A stretch of DNA of 64,000 bases from Asterella californica. Taxonomy: Eukaryota; Streptophyta; Marchantiopsida; Marchantiales; Aytoniaceae. The notes under the pieces were generated by a model that ran no database searches, had not been told where the DNA came from, and worked only from the letters and a program-made list of their open reading frames with translations. The DNA lies in the NCBI GenBank assembly GCA_036924285.1, contig JAYKYS010000009.1, forward strand, positions 5,022,001-5,086,000, given 5' to 3'. Of this stretch, positions 11,544 through 23,600 are shown piece after piece; position 1 is the first letter of the stretch; each line of letters starts with the position of its first letter. Made by a program: the position numbers and the translations under genes.

Positions 11544-12936
11544 TGTCGGAGTGTGATCCGTCTACCTAGGAAAGCGCTGGGCTTCTGGCTGTGGTTGTTT
11601 ACTCATGAGATTGGCTTTCAGGTCACAATAGGGCTATAAACACTCACAAAGATGTGTAAGATCTAGTAATATGCTCAGAAAGCAAAATTCAGGTCTAGTT
11701 GGCAGTAATAAGATCCGGTGGCGAACTTTGACACTCACGGAGAAGAAAACTATGAAGGTTTAGACTTCTAAACTTCCCCTACATGCAAATGAGGTACTAC
11801 TGAAGTCACACACGAAGTTTCAGCCTGAGATCAAATTCTGACACGGAGATATGGACAGAAAAGTTCTGAGCAAGAAAACTACGGCAATTTCTGGTACCTA
11901 GTTGGCTATTCCGACCTATAACAGAAGATTTGCTCGATCAATTTCAAATATTCTTACAGGATTTGGAGTCTACAGGATGCTGAACACCCCTGTGAAGTTG
12001 GGACTCCTGACTGTACACAGAACTCCAGATCTCCTCCTCTGAAGTCACTGCTCTAGATTAAGAGCTTTTCAGACCCCCTCTGCTTCAGCGGCCGCCCTGA
12101 ATTACTCAGTCATTCAATCGATGCGAAACTTTCTGGAAAATCGTAGCCCTGCTAGCAGGGAACACAACCTCGTAGTTTTGAAGAAATTTCCTCAAATCTG
12201 CTGCAAGTGACACTGAAAACCCTAAATCCAACAAAAGTGATTCAATTCTAGCACAATTCGAACTTCAATTGATTATAACTTCGTCTTTATTGCCTCAAAT
12301 TGATCGAAAATTTCACTGGAAGTGCTTGGCATGACGAGCTCTACCCTCCTGTGCACTCAGATTTCGAAGTCCTCTCACCAAATGCTTGAACTCTCCTTTA
12401 GACCCCTGCTTCTAAATTTAGAGTTATATAAAAAACAAAAATGGACCAATGAGAGTTCATAGTTCCACTTGGCTGTCCTTTAGTGCCCTAATCCACGTGG
12501 TAACTCAACTTCACTCAAAGGCTACCACGTCAGCCCCTAAAGTGCCAGCGTAAATCTTAAACTTCACGCGAAGGCATGTAAAATAACACGTAACCCTAAA
12601 AGATAACTTAACCAATCTAGAAAGCATACATGGACGACATGTAAGTACAACCCATGAGCTTAAACCCTTATCAGCATGGAAACCTTAAGTTATGTACTTT
12701 CACAACATAGATAAGCATGATATCATTTGCACAAGCACAGGAGTGCTTGAACAAGATAGATAACATACTATCAACCTACTAGGACTCAAAATATATAACA
12801 CAATAGTGTCAACACCATATGCAAAGGTGTCAAACATATGTATAAAGGACTAGAAGTAATATGAGCTAACTTCTAGAACTACTAAACTCAAGCATCGGAG
12901 TAGAAGTCAAGCATGTAGCCGTCAAGTAGCGCGACA
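11544..12936. repeat. family S solo LTR (1,393 bp)
   Basis: The sequence begins TGTCGGAGTG and ends GCGCGACA, so it has TGTCG...CGACA ends. It is flanked by CCGG at 11,540-11,543 and 12,937-12,940. A second copy, 1,373 bp long, lies at 53,533-54,905 with identical end sequences and its own flanking CCGT duplication. No internal region or coding capacity is seen. LTR excision by homologous recombination is the likely origin; a non-coding element ending in TGTCG/CGACA is the alternative. Confidence 0.83.
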
Positions 12937-12940
12937 CCGG

Positions 12941-13065
12941 CTAAGCACTGATTCTGTCTTCCTTTCTTCTGAAGGGGTTTCGCGTACGAGTCCAGTGTTT
13001 GGAGGCTAGGTACATGGTTCTACTCTGTTTAGCCAGTCGGGGAAAATCATAATCTTGTCTCCTTT
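12941..13065. other. unassigned spacer
   Basis: No feature recognised between the solo LTR and the AT-rich repeat tract. Confidence 0.4.
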
Positions 13066-13740
13066 TGAGGACTATTCTGTTATTTAGATATCTTGGATAC
13101 GCTAATTATGGTTGTGTTCATTGCCTGCTCATTAGATATTTGTACCAGAGTATATGAGCTGGGTATCGTCTGCATACCTTGGGTATGGCTATGTTCTTTT
13201 TCCTTCCATTAAATATGTATATCGTCTATATATCTTAGATATGGTTGTGTTATTTGTCTTTTCTTTAAATATGTATATGGTGAATTCTTAATCCATCGAG
13301 ATGTGTGTACTGTATAATCAATGTCTCTTGCACTTTCATTAGATATATATATATGTTCTGAATACTTTAGATATAGTTGTGTTTTTTACTCTTTCGTTAG
13401 ATATGTGTATGACGAATTCTTTGTCAACTCATAAGATATGTATATCATATATTAGATGTTACTTGCTCTTCCATTTGATATATATAAGATCTACATACTT
13501 TAGGTATAGTTGTGTTCCTTGCCCTCCTTAGATATGTGTACCAAAGTGTATGATGCTAGACCCCTTTGTTAGATATGTATTATGACTATTATGGCTATGT
13601 CTTTGCCCTCTAATTAGATATGTATATCAAAATGCATGTTCTCCTTCCGAGGAATGTTGACATGCATTCTTTGGATATAGTTATGTTATTATCTAGATAT
13701 GTGTTTCTTTCTTTCCTAGTATCAATAAAAAATTAGATTC
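13066..13740. repeat. degenerate tandem repeat tract
   Basis: Related phrases recur about every 80-120 bp: TTAGATATGTGTAT and variants, then an ATACTTTAGATATAGTTGTGTT-like phrase, then a pyrimidine-rich TTGCCCTCC-like phrase. At least six rounds are visible, with many substitutions and unequal spacing. It looks like an old minisatellite. Confidence 0.65.
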
Positions 13741-16700
13741 CTAAGTTTAGTTAGATAGGAGTGTCTCTCTACTCTAATAGAAAACAATGAATATACATGC
13801 TCGATTAATTTTTAGAGAAATTTTATTCTTTAAATGATATCAAAGAATATATAAATGTTAAATAAATATTATATACCAAATGAATAAATATAATAAATAT
13901 TAACTCTTAACTCATGCCTGTAAACAAGATATAATCCACAAGGCATGAATACACAACCGCGCTGCCAAAAATACAAGTCTGATAACCTGAAGCTGTTTAT
14001 ACATTAATTCCCAGTGACTTTAATTTAGTACCTATCTCTTCCTGCAGGAAGGATTAAATACTAAATTAAACCCATGCATATTTGCCTCCTCGATCGAAAA
14101 ATGGAGGAGGTGAGTATCTAATATCTATATTTGTCTACTACTCTACTTCTTCATGCTTCTATCTACTCTCAAGACATGATAGATGTTGCGAAATACTGTC
14201 ATACTTCGCACCATCTATCACTCACTTCTATCGCCAACTTCTGTACCCATCTCCTGCTTGCAGTAAGCTATACAACTATGTATCTTGAAACAAAATTTAT
14301 TTGATACCTCAGAATTCCAAAAAAACAAGTGTAGAAGAGGATAAGAAAAGTTCACAGAAGAGTGCGATGTAAACAGATAGTCTACACCTCCATAACACTG
14401 CTTGTGCAGTCCCTCAGTTAGGACTGGAGGATTCAGCAACGTCGTCTGTACTCAAGTATGTGAGCGGCTCTAAAACAGAGTAGCCTATGAACGAGTTCGA
14501 CCTTAGAGTGGACCACAATACAACAAGCTTTCAGGTATGATGAAGTTGTGAGAGGGTCATCCTGTTGAAAACTCACTCGCATTCATTTTCTAAGCCGTGG
14601 ACGAAAGGCCAAGCTCAATTCTGACTCTCATTGATGCGCTCCACACTACACCAGCAGCAATCATGTACAAATTAAACGTGCTTCAAGGGAAGGTCTTGAC
14701 AAGACCTTGTGATCTCGAGAAGTTAGCCCTCCACTTTTTGCTCTTGTCAACCTCCAGTCGAGGAGGTACATGAGTCTGAAGGCCGAACCCAAGCGCCCCA
14801 CTGGGAGCAGCGCAATACACTCAATGCTTCGGAGTAAGCAATCCCAGGGCCTTACTTACTTAGGGCCTTGATCTTGAACTTCCCTAGTGAAGACAATCTT
14901 GCATAACAAATCGTAAAGCGTTTCTCATTCCTACACACCTCAGATTGAACACGTTTCAACGCTCCTCTACGTTGACAGCGTGGTCAATATACTAACTCGG
15001 TGATGACGTGAAGTTCTCGAATATGTATTGAACCTTCCTCTTGTATAACAACTCTGACATCTCACGCTCAGTAAAGGGTATTCTCGAAATGGACTGAAGC
15101 ATGAGGACAAGATCGCGTGGAAACGACACTTTCTCTCGAGAAGATTTGCATGAAGCGACAAGTTCTCTGTGCAACGATCTGTCGCTTGCTATAATAATTC
15201 GGGGTAGAAGGAATCTCAGCAGTCGACCACCTGGACCGCGTCTCGACTACAGTGTCCCACTCTAACCACGTACGAGGGAGGTTCGTGTCGAAGATACGGA
15301 TTCTCCATGGAACCCTCAGAGAGAAAATAAAACTGCAAGTCGGAGCAGATGGCTATTTGGTTCCAGTCTGTCTCTTTCGGTGTCTGTCCACAGAATCCAC
15401 AGAATCCCAGTCATGTGTTTAAGCGTGTTTTCCCGAGGATGGAAATGGAAAGAGCACAGTCCGGAGAAGTATGTAGTTCACAGTACACGGTTTCAAGTTC
15501 TCACATTTACACTATCAGATAGAGAAAGGGTGGAGTAAATTCAAATGCAAACACCTTCTGATCAAGAAGACTGTTCCTACTGTTCCTAAATAGAGCTTCT
15601 CTGCTTCTTGTCTCCTCCTGTCGTACTTTTCAACAGAATCTGCATCCTGGATGGTATTCGGTAAAGAAACATCTTCTCCGGGAAGAAAGGGGGGGACTAA
15701 CCAAATCAGCGCCAATATTATTCGCATGCAAGTGTGGGATGACCGTCCGATGACGTCAACTTGATCTGATCTGCTCCCTGTTCTGTTCGCGCATCGATCA
15801 TACCAAAATTCTCAACCCAATTTCAATAAATCTAAATAAATAAATAGACGGTCGTGATATATGCACAATGCTGGAATTCACAACCTTATCCGCCCGTTTA
15901 AGGCTGCTCAAGGTCCCGTATGAGCCTATCCACCCCAGATCTTCACTTGGGGACGAGAGCCCACCCACAATGCAACAGCACCCAACAGTTGTGTAGAACA
16001 AGGGTACTACAGTAACTGCAGTTGGAGAGATGATTAAAGGTATAAAAGCTGAAAAACTTGATTCGTATTTATTACATTCACGAAATTCTGGATGATTATC
16101 TATCAAGAGTACAATTTTAGCAACTACGGTTTTATTTTACACACGATTATCTTATACACTTTGAGATATTTATTTATGATTTTATATATATAACAAGAAA
16201 GAAAGATAGTTTTCTCTTCTTTCTACAGAATCAAGATGAAGTTTAAGCTCTTGACTGTAAGTTAGTAACTGATAATTTTACATCTTTCATGTTTCATGGT
16301 TTATCTTTAATGAACATCTATTATAAAATACAATCCAATTCTTTGAATATGTTTTATATCTTCATCAAGTTGCACATGGGTTATTACTAGAGGGTGAGTG
16401 ACTGATCACCTAGACTCTACCTGCAAGTTACTTGTTGACTCATCTTCTAGCATTCTATACTTCCATCATACAAACTTTAGCGGTTTCTTGCTTTCGTCGA
16501 GCAAATGTCTTAAAGTCTAGAGTAAACAGATGGTCCAAGAGCCCCTTAGCAGATTTCTCTTTACATCTCTTCATGGAGCTCAGATGTTCTCTTCAGTAGA
16601 TATAATATAGCACTCCTTTTAACTTTTCTCTTCATTTGCATAGCTACCTTTCGATTTAAAAAGAATTTAGCAAATGATAAAAGTCATAGGTTTTTACTTT

Positions 16701-16804
16701 TAATTTCCCGTGCATTTTCAGTATTTATTCCCATGTCACTCACTATGTTTATTATCTCTGCTGTACAAAGTACATAGCGTCGCAATTTCATGCGCAGCCC
16801 TTCA
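13741..16804. other. gene-free AT-rich sequence
   Basis: No recognisable protein, RNA or transposon. Short open frames at 14,082-14,439, 14,967-15,174, 15,515-15,727 and 15,798-16,106 carry no motifs and look like chance frames. Confidence 0.45.
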
Positions 16805-16857
16805 AGATTACTCTTGGTATCTCACGATTCTATATGAGATTACTCTTGGTATCTCAC
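16805..16857. repeat. short direct duplication, period 32
   Basis: AGATTACTCTTGGTATCTCAC occurs at 16,805 and again at 16,837, separated by an 11 bp spacer. Confidence 0.85.
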
Positions 16858-17220
16858 CCTATATGTTTTTCCAGTCTTGGTATGTTTTGAGATAACTTGC
16901 ATATAACTTTTTGTACTTCCACACTGAAGTTGAGGTGAACAAGCTTTCTTCATTATTTTCTCTCTCGTTTCTTCTTTCTTTTTCTCGGAAAGACGGCGGC
17001 AAGTCTGATGTTTTATTAATATAAAAAGAGCAAACAGGAGGACCGTCAGACCAACCAGAGCCCTTTTGTGTTCTCCTTAGGGTCTTTTCACACCAGTCGA
17101 TATTTAGCTCATAGAGGCTATTGTGGTAGGATAGGTAGTGGTTCACGCTAGGTTATTTTCGCTCAAGTCTAACAAGGTGATTCGCTTGAATGTAATTGTG
17201 GGCTATGCATCTAGGATTTA

Positions 17221-17335
17221 TTTCAGTCTAAATATTTTTCCCTATCAGTCATCTAATAAATTGAATACACTAAAAGCTTATCCCAGCCTAAAGTTTTTCT
17301 CTATTGGTCATTTTATAAGTTAAATATACTAAAAG
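17221..17335. repeat. tandem duplication, period 60
   Basis: Two diverged copies share the order CAG(T/C)CTAAA, TTTTTC, a TAT(C/T)(A/G)GTCAT word and ATACTAAAAG. They start at 17,221 and 17,281. Confidence 0.75.
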
Positions 17336-17890
17336 GAAAAAAAAAACCTCTCTCTTCTTCTCGTGATTCACAATTGACTTTTAGCTATGCATAAGATGTC
17401 TCCAAAGGAAAAAATTCTAGTCTAGATATACAGTAATTGTATCTCGATACTAGATGAAACGTATAGGTTGCATATTGATACTCTTGTGAGAATAAATAAT
17501 TCCATCAGAATGTAAAAATTTCCATCTATGATAGATTATCATCATCACAAGTTAAACCACTTCATAAGATCTGTATAATTTGCTGACTTGGTTATTCTCT
17601 AAGCTTTGCTGACAAAATGTTACATCTATATAAATCTTTGATTGAATGACCTTGCAAAAATCTAGTACTAAAAGTAATATGCAAGATGTTAGAAATTTAT
17701 AAGCAAAAGGTCGAAATGTATATTTTACAAGTGATCGTTTTATCAGAAAATTTTATGTTAAGACTGAAAATTCAGGCTGAATGTGTATTGTATTAACCTT
17801 GAGAACTTCTATTTTAACGTTCAACGTAAGAAAATGTTTGGAACTATGTTAGAGGTTGGATAATTAGTGGTAAAATAAATTATACAATAT

Positions 17891-18022
17891 AAAGCTATGG
17901 GAGAGCTTGGATTTAAATCCTTATTTAAAAAATTTGATTCATAAGCAAATTCTATAAAGCTATGGAAGAGCTCGGATTTAAATCCTTATATAAAACATTT
18001 GATTCTCATAGGTAAAATCTAT
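17891..18022. repeat. tandem duplication, period 65
   Basis: AAAGCTATGG, GAGCT(T/C)GGATTTAAATCC and ATTTGATTC recur in the same order, starting at 17,891 and 17,956. The two units differ by a few bases. Confidence 0.85.
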
Positions 18023-19489
18023 CAGCAAAAGTATTTTGGATATAATGTTTAGACTCTTTATCCCAAACAGTCCACCGACAAAATAAAGTACTCTGGTTAC
18101 CTTGGTTATTGTCCTCCGGTTACCAAGGTTACCTGACATATTTATAAAGATACCTAATCTTTAAACTGAATGTTTCTTTCCTGTACACAACGACAAGGAA
18201 AGTCTCACCTTGCCTTCCGGCTTTTGTCCTCTCTCACAACAACAACGTCAGCAACATCGACGGCTAAAAAGCACCGCTAAGTTAACACAAAAGTCTTTCA
18301 CCTGTAACAAACTACCGGCAAATTACAAGTAAAATTGGTGAATGATAAATTTTTTATCTTTTTCGTTTATTTTTTTAAGGGGCACCTGACTGTCCTTGTC
18401 TGTTTATTTTTTCAAGAGATATCGGACTGTCTTTTATGACAAGAGAAATCAGATTTTTTGTGGATAACCACAGTGTACTCGGATCAGATTCACAATAAAC
18501 GACTTTGTTGCATCTCCAACCAAGAGCAGGAGGGTTTCAACTTCAGATATTTCGCAAGGAGGTTTGAGATTCAACCATCTCAGCTACTGATCTTCGATAA
18601 GCAGGCAAAACCATCGATCCGTAGCTACGCATATGGATAGCAACAATACTCTAGATTCGACAAGCATATCTCGTGTTTCCCTGGGGTTCTCTCCCCATTC
18701 CATTTTGGGGTTTTTGACTAATTGGTTTGTCCCTGTCGTGACGCGTGTCCTTGTCTTAATCCTCATTGTCTGGCGCGTGAAGACAGAAAGCTGTTTCGAA
18801 AAGTGACTAGACTATCACTCTCCCTGCGGCTTCTCACGCTGCGATTGCATGTTCGACCGTGCTTCGAGAGTGAATTCGATCCACGGTCCAGTTGTGGAAC
18901 GAGATGCAGAGCCGTTGCAATTTTGTTTGTGAGAAACTGTGTTGGTGTCCAATGTCATGTTGTAGCTTACGAAACTTTCAAAACACATGTAGTAGTATGC
19001 ACGGGTGGTCAATATGGATGTAGTCCATAACTATGTGCGATCTACCAAAGCCTCTAGAAAAACGTTTATAGAATATTATAAATAATAAACTATTATAATA
19101 AAGGTTTGGAACATTATTATAACAATATTTAAATATTACTGTATAAGATTCATGAAGATATATAAAACAATAGGATAGCATAGTGCTTGAAGATTAGGAT
19201 AAGATGTAATAATTGAAATACAATTATCAAGTTACATGTGAGAAAAAGAGACGACATATAAACTCAATTTCGACGTATTTCCTCTTGATGTTTTAAGCAT
19301 TTCTAAAAATGTACTATTATCATAAATCTATATGAAGTAATATATTCCAATATTGATATTAATGAAGATAAAAAATATACTATAATACATTTTCTTGGAA
19401 TTCTTCAAAAAATATAAAATTTAATGTAAAATTAAAAAATGATAATTATCGTGCATGATATAGAAGTACACCCATAAAGAAAAAAGGAG
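18023..19489. other. gene-free sequence before the copia fragment
   Basis: Mixed-composition sequence to about 19,030, then very AT-rich. Open frames at 18,458-18,640 and 18,722-19,030 show no recognisable domain. Confidence 0.45.
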
Positions 19490-20048
19490 GTATGTAAAGA
19501 GGACATTGGAGATCTTCACATGCAGTAAGCTTGATTATTCTTTTCTTAAAGTTTTCGGATGTATCTGTTATGTGCAGATACCTGATGAAAGACGTAAGAA
19601 ACTAGATCCGAAAGCAGATAGATGTATCTTCCTTAGCTATGCTTCTGATACGAAAAGATATAGATGTTACGATCTTTCGTCCAAGCAGTTCTATATCAGT
19701 AGAGATGTTGTTTTTGATGAGCTACAGTCTTGGTTTGCATCTGCACCTATCGTAGCCATCCTTGTACCTACTATAGAACCAAGGAGTCAATCCACTATAG
19801 TATCTCAGAGTACGTTGAGTGGAGGATCTGGAGAAATCATTGATTCCAAATCAGAATCAATTGCACATAGAGCTGTTGTTTAATGTTGGAGTCCACGTAA
19901 CATAGCCTAGTGGAACTAGTGCAGTTTCTACATAGAATGAACACGTGCTATTGCAGCGCATGTTTGACTCATCCATATATGTGGATCTTCCACATCCATT
20001 GGATACTTTATCTCGGACCTTGACGTCTACGTCAGATCAGATGTAAAG
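19490..20048 (+). pseudogene. Ty1/copia integrase C-terminal region
   Basis: The open part, to 19,883, reads FLKVFGCICYVQIPDERRKK, then LDPKADRCIFLSYASDTKRY and FYISRDVVFDE. This is the conserved copia segment after the integrase core. The reading frame is then broken. The left edge is a truncation against AT-rich sequence. The right edge is the chromovirus insertion: TAAAG at 20,044-20,048 lies directly before the LTR and recurs at 28,125-28,129. Copia sequence resumes after 28,129 with RT. Confidence 0.88.
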
Positions 20049-21177
20049 TGTCGCGCCCCTCATTTTCAAGATCGGGCGCAGACGCGAACAACAGAACCCT
20101 AGCGGACTTGCGCTAGGTTGTGAACGCTGCGAGTAGGACTTAACGGCGTGACCGGCAAGTCGGGATCAGATGAACCCTAAGTGGTTCTCTGAACCAAGGT
20201 TAGAACCTTGGGTTAGGACATAAGGGCCTACCCCAAGAGGGCCCTAGACGAACGCTGACCTAAGGGGGCGAGTCTAAGAACGGGCTGAAACATGAGTCTC
20301 AGACATAGGTCTGAGACGTGGGTTCGAGACGTGGGACCAAGACGTGGGTCCGAGACGCAGACGAACCACAGGGTTCGACCCTGGGTCTGGACCACAGGTT
20401 TTCGGAAAAACTGCTAAGTGTTGGAGCTCCAGGGACGTTTTAGGTCGTGGACGGAGCTCCACGTAAGATCTCGAGGCGAGTGAGGTATCATTGGAAAGGT
20501 CTCGTCGAGAGCTTTCCAGTGATATATAACACTCCTCGATCTGACCTCCGAGCTGGAAGTTATGGCCGAACCACAATCGGGTTGTGGTATAATTTTCAGG
20601 GACCAAAGAGGAGGGCGGGGCCGCCGATCCCCAGAAGTATATATGAGGGGGGCTCGATGCCTGGGTGGGCCAGGACGAGTCACCCGACCCCAGGGTTCGG
20701 CGGACGGACTCTGGGGGCATGAGGTGATGGCTGGGCCAGTTCCAAGGCACGTTCCGATCTAGACTTGGACGGCTAGACTTAGGAACGATGTAAGGGCTGG
20801 GGCAAGACTAGGGAACGAGTCGGCGGGTTAGACCACCGTTCGGGAGCCTAGACCCAGACGGACATCACGGGCGGTTGGGCCGCTAGGTGTGCTGGAGGCA
20901 CCGTTTAGGACCCTGGACTTTATGGGAAGTCCGCCCCAAGTCATATTGTGACTTGCTCATGTTTGGGATCGACTTAGGCGGATCTAAGTCGGGACTTAGG
21001 ATTGCTGAGCTTGATGATTAGGGAGACGGTCCGGCTCCGGTCCGGACCAAACAGAACTAAGGTAAGTGGTGCATGGACGCTAACTTGTGATTGTGTTTGC
21101 AGGTTAGCGGTGTAAAGTTTGCGACCTACTGAGTTAGAGCTTCCGCTGGCGCAACAAGGCGGTAGGTGCGCGAAAAG
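20049..21177 (+). repeat. chromovirus 5' LTR
   Basis: It starts TGTCGCGCCCC after the target bases TAAAG. The second copy starts at 26,596, exactly 6,547 bp downstream. By eye I found two substitutions over about 1.13 kb (TTTTC/TTCTC near 20,064 and AGG/AAG near 20,671), which points to a very recent insertion. The 3' boundary is set only by the primer site at 21,178 and could be off by some bases, because the second LTR is followed by the same sequence. The LTR is GC-rich and contains several imperfect direct repeats of GAGACGTGGG(T/A)(T/C). Confidence 0.9.
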
Positions 21178-21190
21178 TGGTATCAGAGCC
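21178..21190 (+). promoter_or_regulatory. chromovirus primer-binding site
   Basis: TGGTATCAGAGCC is complementary to the 3' end of initiator methionine tRNA, the usual primer of plant chromoviruses. The same site follows the second LTR at 27,725-27,737. Confidence 0.95.
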
Positions 21191-21296
21191 GACGCTTCGG
21201 TGAGCGAGAACTTGAGGTAGCGGCCGAAGGCTGGACGCTTGAGGAGGGACGCGAGACACGAAGCGGATCAGCGTTTCTAGGTGAACACTTGGAGCG

Positions 21297-22721
21297 ATGG
21301 CCGAAGACGGACAGAGTTCCAGGAGGAAGACTAAGAAACGAGGAGCAGCTAACGGGAACAGATCGACTCGAGCTAGCCCCGAGGCACAGTCAGGGGACGA
21401 CAACCGACAACCTTCGCCCCAACGTCAAGGAAGCCCAGTTCCAGCTGTGGCACCGCTGCAGCAAGATGGAGTCTTGCCAACGGTGCCCAACGATGCAAGC
21501 GCGGGAAGTCAAGGAGCCTTGTATGCGGAACTCATCAAAATGATGAAGACCATGCAGGAAGGGATGGCCTCAAGGGATAAACGTATCGCTGAGCTTGAGG
21601 CAGGCCAAGGAAGTTCCTCGTCTACCAGGAAGCTTTGTAAGACGAATTTGCCGACTCCGTTTACAGGTATAGGACGGGCTCGCAAGGTTAAGGATTTCTT
21701 AACCGAGTTAGACCTATACTTTGAAGCGCATCAGGCTCAGGAGTCAGACAAAGTGAGAGCGGCGGTTACGTTCTTGAAGGACCATGCGCTTCTCTGGTGG
21801 ACCGCATACAGGGATGAGCATGCCTTGACCGTCTCGGTGCTTGGTTGGAAGGAGTTCAAGGAGTTGCTCGCGGGACGATTCACTCCGGAGTATCAGAGGA
21901 TTCGGGACGGTGTTGAGTTAGTTCGGCTGAAGCAGACAGGGACCTTAAGTGCTTATGTGCGCGAGTTCAGTGCCAAACTGGATTCGTTCTCCAAGTGGAC
22001 TGAGGAGACCAAAATATGTATATTCATTGGGGGACTCAAGTCCAGCTCGGAGAAGGCTCTCTTTCGGATGCCGGAGCTACCTGCGACAAGTGCCGAACTT
22101 TTGAAGCTAGCGGAGCGAATTGGGGACGATGAAGTCCAGCAACAAAAACCTTTTGAACCTCGCAGCACGGACAAGTTCCAGAAGAAGAACAAGGGCTTCA
22201 AGCGACAGTGGGATGGGGGTGAGAAGGATCGGAAGGATTCTTCTGCCCCGGCAGCAAAGCGGCAGCAAACAGGAGTGAAACCGAAGGGGCAGACACCTCA
22301 GAAGGGCAATGGCGCTAAGTTTACTTGCTACAACTGTGGCGAGGCGGGTCACATTGCTAAGGGGTGCACGAAACCTAAGGTTAGTAACTGTAGCATGAAT
22401 GCGTTTGTTGCAAAGGACTTGTTGGAGGGCCAGATGACTGTGACCTTGAGAACCACGAAGAAGACGCCAGGACTGATGTATCTACAAGCCAAGGTTGCTA
22501 ACCGTGATGTTACTTTTCTTGTGGACACAGGAGCGACTCACTCCTTCATAAGTCCAAAGTTGGTGAAGAAGTTGGGCTTGTCTACCTCCAAGGCAGACAA
22601 GCCTATTCAGGTACGCTTTGCCAAGGGCAAGACGTACCAAACTTCTGAAGTGGCCTTGGACGTACGATTTGTGTGTGGGAAGTTGGAGTTCACAGAGAAC
22701 TTCACGGTGTGCGATGGATGA
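21297..22721 (+). CDS. gag-pr: chromovirus gag and protease
   Basis: This 474-codon open frame encodes capsid and protease. An N-terminal basic, Gln/Pro-rich part leads to the retrotransposon-gag core at residues about 118-260 ([35 protein letters not shown]). A Lys-rich linker precedes the zinc knuckle [14 protein letters not shown] at about residue 345. The aspartic protease active site is [11 protein letters not shown] at about residue 402. The frame ends early at FTVCDG. In related elements gag-pol is a single frame, and here protein similarity continues in the +1 frame as [13 protein letters not shown]. Restoring two bases near 22,712 would bring the frames together. The start ATG at 21,297 follows a roughly 105 bp leader. 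Confidence 0.93.
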   Translation: MAEDGQSSRRKTKKRGAANGNRSTRASPEAQSGDDNRQPSPQRQGSPVPAVAPLQQDGVLPTVPNDASAGSQGALYAELIKMMKTMQEGMASRDKRIAELEAGQGSSSSTRKLCKTNLPTPFTGIGRARKVKDFLTELDLYFEAHQAQESDKVRAAVTFLKDHALLWWTAYRDEHALTVSVLGWKEFKELLAGRFTPEYQRIRDGVELVRLKQTGTLSAYVREFSAKLDSFSKWTEETKICIFIGGLKSSSEKALFRMPELPATSAELLKLAERIGDDEVQQQKPFEPRSTDKFQKKNKGFKRQWDGGEKDRKDSSAPAAKRQQTGVKPKGQTPQKGNGAKFTCYNCGEAGHIAKGCTKPKVSNCSMNAFVAKDLLEGQMTVTLRTTKKTPGLMYLQAKVANRDVTFLVDTGATHSFISPKLVKKLGLSTSKADKPIQVRFAKGKTYQTSEVALDVRFVCGKLEFTENFTVCDG

Positions 22722-23600
22722 TATCCATGCGGTTTTGGGGAATACTTTCTTGGACAGGTTTGAAGTGGAACTTAGACGGAAACCTTTAAGGTTAAACGTT
22801 AGAGTTAAAGGGCGGAAGCTGGGAGTGAGGCTGATCCGGAAGGCGCGGAAAATTGATGACTTTGCAGTGAATTTGATCAAAGGCAAACAGATGGACTTCA
22901 ACGACGGGGTCATGTGTTTGATGCGGGTTGCAGATTTGATGGCGGGTGACAGACAAGAGGAAACATCAGGAGACGCGACTAAACTTCCGGAGGTGCTTCG
23001 CGAAGTGATTAAGGAGTTTGAGGATGTCTTGACGGACGAGTTACCTGCTGAGTTACCTCCAAGGCGGGTGGTGGATCACAAGATCGAGGTCTTGCCAGGA
23101 TCAGAACCACCTTCCAAAGCCCCTTATCGACTCAATCAGGTGGAACTCCTTGAGTTGAAAAGACAACTCGGCGAGCTATTAGCGCGGGGATATATTCGAA
23201 CCAGCAAGTCACCTTATGGAGCCCCAGTTCTTTTTGCAAAGAAGAAGGATTGGAAGTTACGACTCTGCGTAGATTATCGTGCACTCAATAAGGTGACGGT
23301 GAAGAATAACTATCCCTTGCCAAGGATAGATGACCTCTTTGATAGGTTAGCGGGTGCGAAGTACTTCAGCAGGATAGACTTGAAGTCAGGATATTACCAG
23401 ATCCGGATAGCTGACCCAGATGTTGAGAAGACCGCTTGTCGAACCAGATACGGATCGTTTGAATTCGTGGTGATGCCATTTGGACTCTGCAACGCCCCTT
23501 CGACGTTCACTACATTGATGAACACAATTTTTCGCGAGGAGATGGATGAGTTTGTCATCGTTTACATCGACGACATCTTGATCTACTCCAGAACCTTGGA
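22710..23600 (+). pseudogene. pol: chromovirus reverse transcriptase, first part
   Basis: This continuation frame, open to 23,649, carries the end of protease, a linker and most of reverse transcriptase. RT motifs in order are [68 protein letters not shown] and the catalytic [12 protein letters not shown] at about 23,556-23,591. Similarity stops after SRTLE near 23,600, where the frame shifts again. The frame begins by overlapping gag-protease, so the upstream ATG at 22,618 is not meaningful. The RT active site is intact. Confidence 0.92.

Noticed and set aside
16229..16256. A tiny exon-like piece: ...TTTCTACAG, then ATGAAGTTTAAGCTC, then GTAAGT
   Set aside because: Splice-like ends around 28 bases can occur by chance in AT-rich DNA, and no further exon or coding homology was found nearby.
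20274..20750. 158-codon minus-strand open frame in the chromovirus LTR, repeated at 26,821-27,297
   Set aside because: It is identical in both LTRs simply because the LTRs are identical, and it overlaps other frames in the GC-rich LTR with no recognisable domain.
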